Shown here piece after piece: positions 60,276 through 64,000 of a DNA stretch of 64,000 bases. This DNA is from Planktomarina sp. (GTDB taxonomy: Bacteria; Pseudomonadota; Alphaproteobacteria; Rhodobacterales; Rhodobacteraceae): NCBI GenBank assembly GCA_016780825.1, contig JADHLF010000006.1, positions 24,050-88,049 of the forward strand. The letters run 5' to 3'. Positions within the stretch are counted from its first letter, which is position 1; every line of letters starts with the position of its first letter. Position numbers and translations under genes: made by a program. The notes under the pieces are model-generated. The model saw only the letters and a program-made list of their open reading frames with translations. It was not told where the DNA came from and did no database searches.

Positions 60276-61709
60276 TTATTCAGCGGCGATCGATCGGGCC
60301 TCGTCAAACTGTGCTAAAATCGCGGCTGCGCAGTCGCGGCCGTCGCGAATGGCCCAAACCACGAGCGAGGCACCGCGGACAATATCACCCACGGCAAAAA
60401 CGCCCGGCAGACGGGTTTGGCCGGTTTCAAAATCCGCCCGGATCGTGCCCCAGCGAGTCACCTCGAGACCCTCTGCGTCCCAGAGCTGCGGCAAATCTTC
60501 TGGTTCAAACCCCAAAGCCTTGATCACCAAATCCGCAGGTTCCACATAATCCGCCCCGTCAATCACCTCTGGGCTCTGGCGTCCTGTCGCATCCGGCAAA
60601 CCCAAACGCATTTTCTGCACGTTGACCCCGGTGACAGGATTGCCAATAAAGCCATTGGGCGCGGTCAGCCAGACGAATTCCACACCCTCTTCCTCGGCAT
60701 TTTGCGTCTCCCGCAACGACCCAGGCATATTCGCTTTGTCGCGGCGGTAAAGGCATTTCACGGAGGTGGCCCCTTGCCGGATCGCTGTGCGGACGCAATC
60801 CATGGCGGTGTCACCGCCGCCAATGACCACAACCCGCTTCCCAGCCGCATTCAAGCTGCCATCGTCGAATTCAGGCACCGTATCGCCAAAACCATGGCGG
60901 TTGCTGGCGGTCAAGTAGTCAATGGCTTTCACAATGCCATCTGCGCCCGAGCCCGGCCCCGCCAAATCGCGGGATTTATAAACGCCCGTGGCGATGATCA
61001 CCGCATTATGTTTGCTGCGGATCTCCTCAAAACTTATGTCAACGCCCACATTGCAGTTGGTGACAATTTCTATGCCGCCTTCCTCAAGCTGGGTCACGCG
61101 CTGCATCACCACGTCTTTTTCGAGCTTAAATCCCGGGATCCCATAGGTCAAAAGCCCTCCCGCGCGATCATAGCGATCATAGACCGTGACCTGCACGCCG
61201 GCCCGGCGCAGCATATCCGCCGCAGCCAATCCCCCGGGGCCTGCGCCGATGATGCCGACAGATTCCCCGCGCGTCGCGGCGGGCGTGATCGGTTGCACCC
61301 ATCCCTCAGCCCATGCGGTGTCAGTGATATATTTCTCAACCGATCCGATGGTGACTGTTTCATGACCCGACTGCTCAATCACGCAATTGCCTTCGCACAA
61401 GCGATCTTGCGGACAAATGCGGCCGCAAATCTCAGGGAAAGTATTGGTGGCCTGGCTGATGTCATAGGCCTCGCGCAGCCGACCCGCGGCGGTGAGGCGC
61501 AGCCAATCGGGAATATTGTTGTGCAGCGGGCAATGGGTTTGGCAATAAGGCACGCCGCATTGGCTACAGCGGCTGGACTGCTCTGCGGCCTTAGCCTCCG
61601 AAAATTCTGCGTAAATCTCGCCAAAATCATGCGTCCGATCGGACGCGGCACGCTTTTGAGGCATGAGCCGTGGGATCTTCACAAATTTCAGCATCGGATT
61701 TTCAGCCAT
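60276..61709 (-). CDS. gltD: Glutamate synthase small subunit
   Basis: Supplies electrons from NADPH to GltB through FAD and 4Fe-4S clusters. 477 aa. CSQCGVPYCQTHCPLHNNIPDW and CGRICPQDRLCEGNCV are the cluster motifs, GIIGAGPGGLAAADMLRRAG the FAD site, and VVVIGGGDTAMDCVRTA the NADPH site. The ATG at 61709 follows GAGGATG. First gene of gltD-gltB. Confidence 0.96.
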   Translation of the reverse strand: MAENPMLKFVKIPRLMPQKRAASDRTHDFGEIYAEFSEAKAAEQSSRCSQCGVPYCQTHCPLHNNIPDWLRLTAAGRLREAYDISQATNTFPEICGRICPQDRLCEGNCVIEQSGHETVTIGSVEKYITDTAWAEGWVQPITPAATRGESVGIIGAGPGGLAAADMLRRAGVQVTVYDRYDRAGGLLTYGIPGFKLEKDVVMQRVTQLEEGGIEIVTNCNVGVDISFEEIRSKHNAVIIATGVYKSRDLAGPGSGADGIVKAIDYLTASNRHGFGDTVPEFDDGSLNAAGKRVVVIGGGDTAMDCVRTAIRQGATSVKCLYRRDKANMPGSLRETQNAEEEGVEFVWLTAPNGFIGNPVTGVNVQKMRLGLPDATGRQSPEVIDGADYVEPADLVIKALGFEPEDLPQLWDAEGLEVTRWGTIRADFETGQTRLPGVFAVGDIVRGASLVVWAIRDGRDCAAAILAQFDEARSIAAE

Positions 61710-61875
61710 AACATCCTCGATTCGCAACAGCGCTATATTTTTAAGATCTTTTGACATATTAATGTCAGTACGAGTGACCTATAAAGCACGAATATCAATA
61801 TGGCGATATTTTTTTTCAATCTTCAAGCTCTTTTTAGGTCCGAACCGGATCTATATTTCCGCTGGCACTTATGCG

Positions 61876-61897
61876 CCATGGGTATATTGTCCCATGG
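61876..61897. promoter_or_regulatory. Inverted repeat before uppP
   Basis: CCATGGG-N8-CCCATGG, 7-bp perfect arms, 20 bases upstream of the uppP start in the divergent gltD/uppP region. An operator or leader hairpin; regulator unknown. Confidence 0.4.
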
Positions 61898-61917
61898 AGT
61901 GCAGAGGATCCCAACAC

Positions 61918-62730
61918 ATGCCGCTTTATCATTTGATATTAATTGCGCTGATTCAGGGCATAACAGAATTTCTGCCCGTCTCCTCATCGGGGCATTTGAT
62001 CCTCTTGCCAGGGCTCACGGGTCTCACCGATCAAGGCCCAGTCATTGATGTCGCCGCCCATGTTGGAACCTTACTGGCGGTCATCGTCTATTTCTGGTCC
62101 GATCTACACCACATCACGCGCGGTGTTCCGCAGGTCATGCGCGGCCAGTTTGAAAGCCCCTCCGCAAGGCTGCTCGTCGCGCTGATCCTGGCCACCTTGC
62201 CTGTCATGGTGCTGGGCTTGATCTTAAAGCTCACCGGCCTGTCAGGCGCCCTGCGCTCCATCACCGTCATCGGTTGGAGCATGCTGGTCTTCGGCATTTT
62301 GCTCTACTGGATGGATCAAAGGGCGCGCACCACGCGCCAAATCCAAGACCTAACGTTGCGAGATGCTTGGATCCTTGGGCTGTGGCAAGCTCTGGCGCTT
62401 ATCCCTGGCACCTCGCGCTCTGGCATCACGATCACCGGGGCCCTCCATGCGGGCTTCACGCGCAAAGAAGCCGCCCGCATCGCCATGCTAATGTCGATCC
62501 CGACCATTATCGCCTCCGCAGCGCTCACATCTTTGGACTTGATCGGCGGCACCGTGCCCCTGCGCGACACCTCTATCGTTATCGGCCTGAGCTTCGCGGC
62601 AGCGCTATTGGCTCTCAGCCTCATGATGCGGTTGCTCAACAGCCTGACCTATACGCCCTATGTGGTCTATCGCATAGGGCTCGGCCTGGCGCTGCTTGCC
62701 ATCGGTTATAGCGGTAGCCTAGGGTTTTGA
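61918..62730 (+). CDS. uppP: Undecaprenyl-diphosphatase
   Basis: Recycles undecaprenyl pyrophosphate to the carrier phosphate for cell-wall synthesis (BacA/UppP family). 270 aa with about eight TM helices. ALIQGITEFLPVSSSGHLIL is the signature (Glu and Ser/His catalytic region) and LIPGTSRSGITITGAL the second conserved motif. Start ATG 61918 has GAGGATC before it; the longer frame from 61663 overlaps gltD. Confidence 0.95.
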   Translation: MPLYHLILIALIQGITEFLPVSSSGHLILLPGLTGLTDQGPVIDVAAHVGTLLAVIVYFWSDLHHITRGVPQVMRGQFESPSARLLVALILATLPVMVLGLILKLTGLSGALRSITVIGWSMLVFGILLYWMDQRARTTRQIQDLTLRDAWILGLWQALALIPGTSRSGITITGALHAGFTRKEAARIAMLMSIPTIIASAALTSLDLIGGTVPLRDTSIVIGLSFAAALLALSLMMRLLNSLTYTPYVVYRIGLGLALLAIGYSGSLGF

Positions 62731-62742
62731 TGCCCCTAGGCT
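62716..62742. terminator. Bidirectional terminator spanning both stops
   Basis: AGCCTAGGG / CCCTAGGCT with a 9-base loop. The uppP stop lies in the loop and the stop of the convergent NDUFA9-like gene in the right arm, so one compact element serves both. Confidence 0.75.
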
Positions 62743-63716
62743 TTAAGATTTTTCGCAGAGGCCTTGATAGCCGCATATTGGCCTGACACCCGGAAGGGCC
62801 ACAGATACTTTGGCAGCACGCTCTCCAAAGCCGTCGGTTCAATCTGCAAATCCGCCAAGCCCAAGAAGGTGCCACTCGGCACATTGTCCACGCTCAGACT
62901 GTGGATTTGGTCCCGGGTGATCGGCATTGGCGCCAAACCAAAGCTCACTGTGTTTGCGAGAGCAAAACCAGCCGCCATGAGCCGCGCCACAAACATCGGC
63001 AAGCCGATGATCAACCGCCGCCGCTGGATCACATCCAACATGCGCTGCATCAGGCCGCGAAAATTGTCCCGCTCCGGTCCGGCCAACTCATAAATGCCGC
63101 CCGCGGCAGCTCCCGTCACACCAAGCACAACGGCCCGCGCAACATCATCGACAAACACCGGCTGAAACTGCGTCTCAGCGCCGACGATCGGCAATACAGG
63201 ACCGAAGCGCGCCATGCTGGCAAAGCGGTTGAAAAATTGATCCTCTGCCCCAAAGACGATGGACGGCCGCAAAATCATTGCGCCCGGCATATGCGCCAAA
63301 ACCTCCGCCTCTCCCGCCGCCTTTGACCGGGAATAGGCACTCTGGCTGTTCAGATCCGCGCCCATGGCCGAGATATGCACCATTTGCGTGATTCCAGCTT
63401 CAGCAGCCAACCGCGCGATACGCCCAGCGCCTTGAGTTTGCACCGCATCGAAACGATTGCGCCCTGATTCTTGCAATATGCCGACGCAATTGACCACAGC
63501 ATCGGCACCGCGCAAAGACAGCCGCACCGATGCGTCATCGCGAATGTTGCAAAACACAGGCTCAACCTGTCCCACAACCCCATAGGGCTTGACAAATATC
63601 GCCTCATTGGGCCGCCGAACAGCCACCCGCACCCGCCAACCCGCCTTAGCCATGCGCCGCGCGACATAGCGCCCAATGAAACCTGACCCACCGAATATAG
63701 TTACAAGCTTTGACAT
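62736..63716 (-). CDS. Complex I NDUFA9-subunit-like NAD(P)-binding protein
   Basis: 326 aa atypical extended SDR. TIFGGSGFIGRYVARRMAKAGW is the nucleotide site, AYSRSKAAGE the YxxxK region, RPSIVFGAEDQFFNRF and PIVGAETQFQPVFVDDVA are conserved NDUFA9-like blocks. In mitochondria the homologue is an accessory subunit of NADH dehydrogenase; the bacterial role is unclear. Starts close to the tRNA gene. Confidence 0.88.
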   Translation of the reverse strand: MSKLVTIFGGSGFIGRYVARRMAKAGWRVRVAVRRPNEAIFVKPYGVVGQVEPVFCNIRDDASVRLSLRGADAVVNCVGILQESGRNRFDAVQTQGAGRIARLAAEAGITQMVHISAMGADLNSQSAYSRSKAAGEAEVLAHMPGAMILRPSIVFGAEDQFFNRFASMARFGPVLPIVGAETQFQPVFVDDVARAVVLGVTGAAAGGIYELAGPERDNFRGLMQRMLDVIQRRRLIIGLPMFVARLMAAGFALANTVSFGLAPMPITRDQIHSLSVDNVPSGTFLGLADLQIEPTALESVLPKYLWPFRVSGQYAAIKASAKNLKA

Positions 63717-63910
63717 GATGACATCCCAAGTATTTCTCTTTGGAAGGGAGGTACTCCCTGCACCGCCTCATGACAAGTCCATTCCCGATTTGAAGGCCAG
63801 TTCACCCCACTGCGCCGCCTGCAATACCTGGACGCCAAGAGGCACCCTGCAAGGCATTTATCCTCTTGACCCGCCCCGCCCAGAAGCTTAAACGCCCCTC
63901 TACGACATCA

Positions 63911-63996
63911 GCCCAGATGGCGGAATGGTAGACGCGCTAGCTTCAGGTGCTAGTGTCCGTATGGACGTGGAGGTTCGAGTCCTCTTCTGGGCACCA
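63911..63996 (+). tRNA. tRNA-Leu (anticodon CAG)
   Basis: 86 nt with CCA encoded (63994-63996). Acceptor stem GCCCAGA / TCTGGGC, anticodon stem CTAGC / GCTAG with CAG at 63944-63946, T-loop GGTTCGAGTCC, and a long variable arm (GTCC / GGAC) of class II tRNAs. Reads CUG. The 194 bases before it (63717-63910) hold no other gene. Confidence 0.97.
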
Positions 63997-64000
63997 ACTA

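Noticed and set aside
60417..61754. 445-aa open frame on the plus strand opposite gltD
   Set aside because: It is antisense to a clear GltD with complete cluster and cofactor motifs and has no family features; long antisense frames are common in GC-rich genes.
1..64000. CRISPR array, prophage, insertion sequence or toxin-antitoxin pair
   Set aside because: No regularly spaced repeats, transposase, integrase, phage structural gene or paired small toxin genes were found.

Overview
The window reads as chromosome of a marine-type alphaproteobacterium of the order Rhodobacterales (Roseobacter-like). The pointers are a petP-petR regulator pair, DUF2794 and invasion-associated-locus-B family genes, a LexA box of the alphaproteobacterial form GTTC-N7-GTTC, an asparaginase of the Rhizobium etli type, and short-spaced operons with overlapping ATGA or TGATG junctions. 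Species cannot be named from this. No rRNA, transposase, integrase, phage or CRISPR was seen. No gene-free stretch exceeds 300 bases; the longest are 43621-43898, 12560-12791 and 10652-10875.

Layout. 1-3.6 kb: end of an aldehyde dehydrogenase, an MttB-family methyltransferase without an amber codon and an FAD amine oxidoreductase, probably one operon for a methylated amine. 3.6-10.7 kb: SDR, MFS transporter, asd, beta-carbonic anhydrase, a small unknown protein, M17 aminopeptidase with an NlpC/P60 hydrolase, DUF2794. 10.8-14.6 kb: a stand-alone imuB under a LexA box, then a cassette of an amber-interrupted alpha/beta hydrolase and a divergent TetR, flanked by short direct repeats. 14.7-25.2 kb: gpmI, ctpA, rppH, a phosphoesterase, serine biosynthesis (serA, serC, serB), asparaginase, an IalB-family protein. 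25.2-32.5 kb: rlmN, threonine-dehydratase-like enzyme, dapD-unknown-dapE, a TIGR04282 protein, a thioredoxin-like gene broken by TGA in its WCxxC motif, CcdA, EamA exporter. 32.6-36.8 kb: HU, adenine salvage (adeC-amn), ArsC.

36.9-42.7 kb: a class II aldolase, a GlxA/AraC regulator and a divergent three-gene operon (acyl-CoA dehydrogenase, ADP-forming acyl-CoA ligase, CaiD-like hydratase) that fits gamma-butyrobetaine/crotonobetaine to carnitine conversion. A 13-bp direct repeat 20 bp apart lies in the divergent promoter. 42.8-51 kb: small proteins, then a tight leftward operon petP-petR-HDAC-family-xseB-ispA-dxs, and ilvE opposite. 51-56 kb: HupE/UreJ-like and DUF4198 proteins whose start codons overlap, queG, a GST, mtgA. 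55.7-64 kb: gltD-gltB, uppP, a complex-I NDUFA9-like protein and tRNA-Leu(CAG).

Most genes are housekeeping and confidently recognised. The most interesting parts are the two trimethylammonium-type loci with the regulator site, the orphan LexA-controlled imuB, the two genes cut by single in-frame stops, the overlapping head-to-head start codons, and the serC leader. All functions are read from sequence motifs by eye; no database search was possible.
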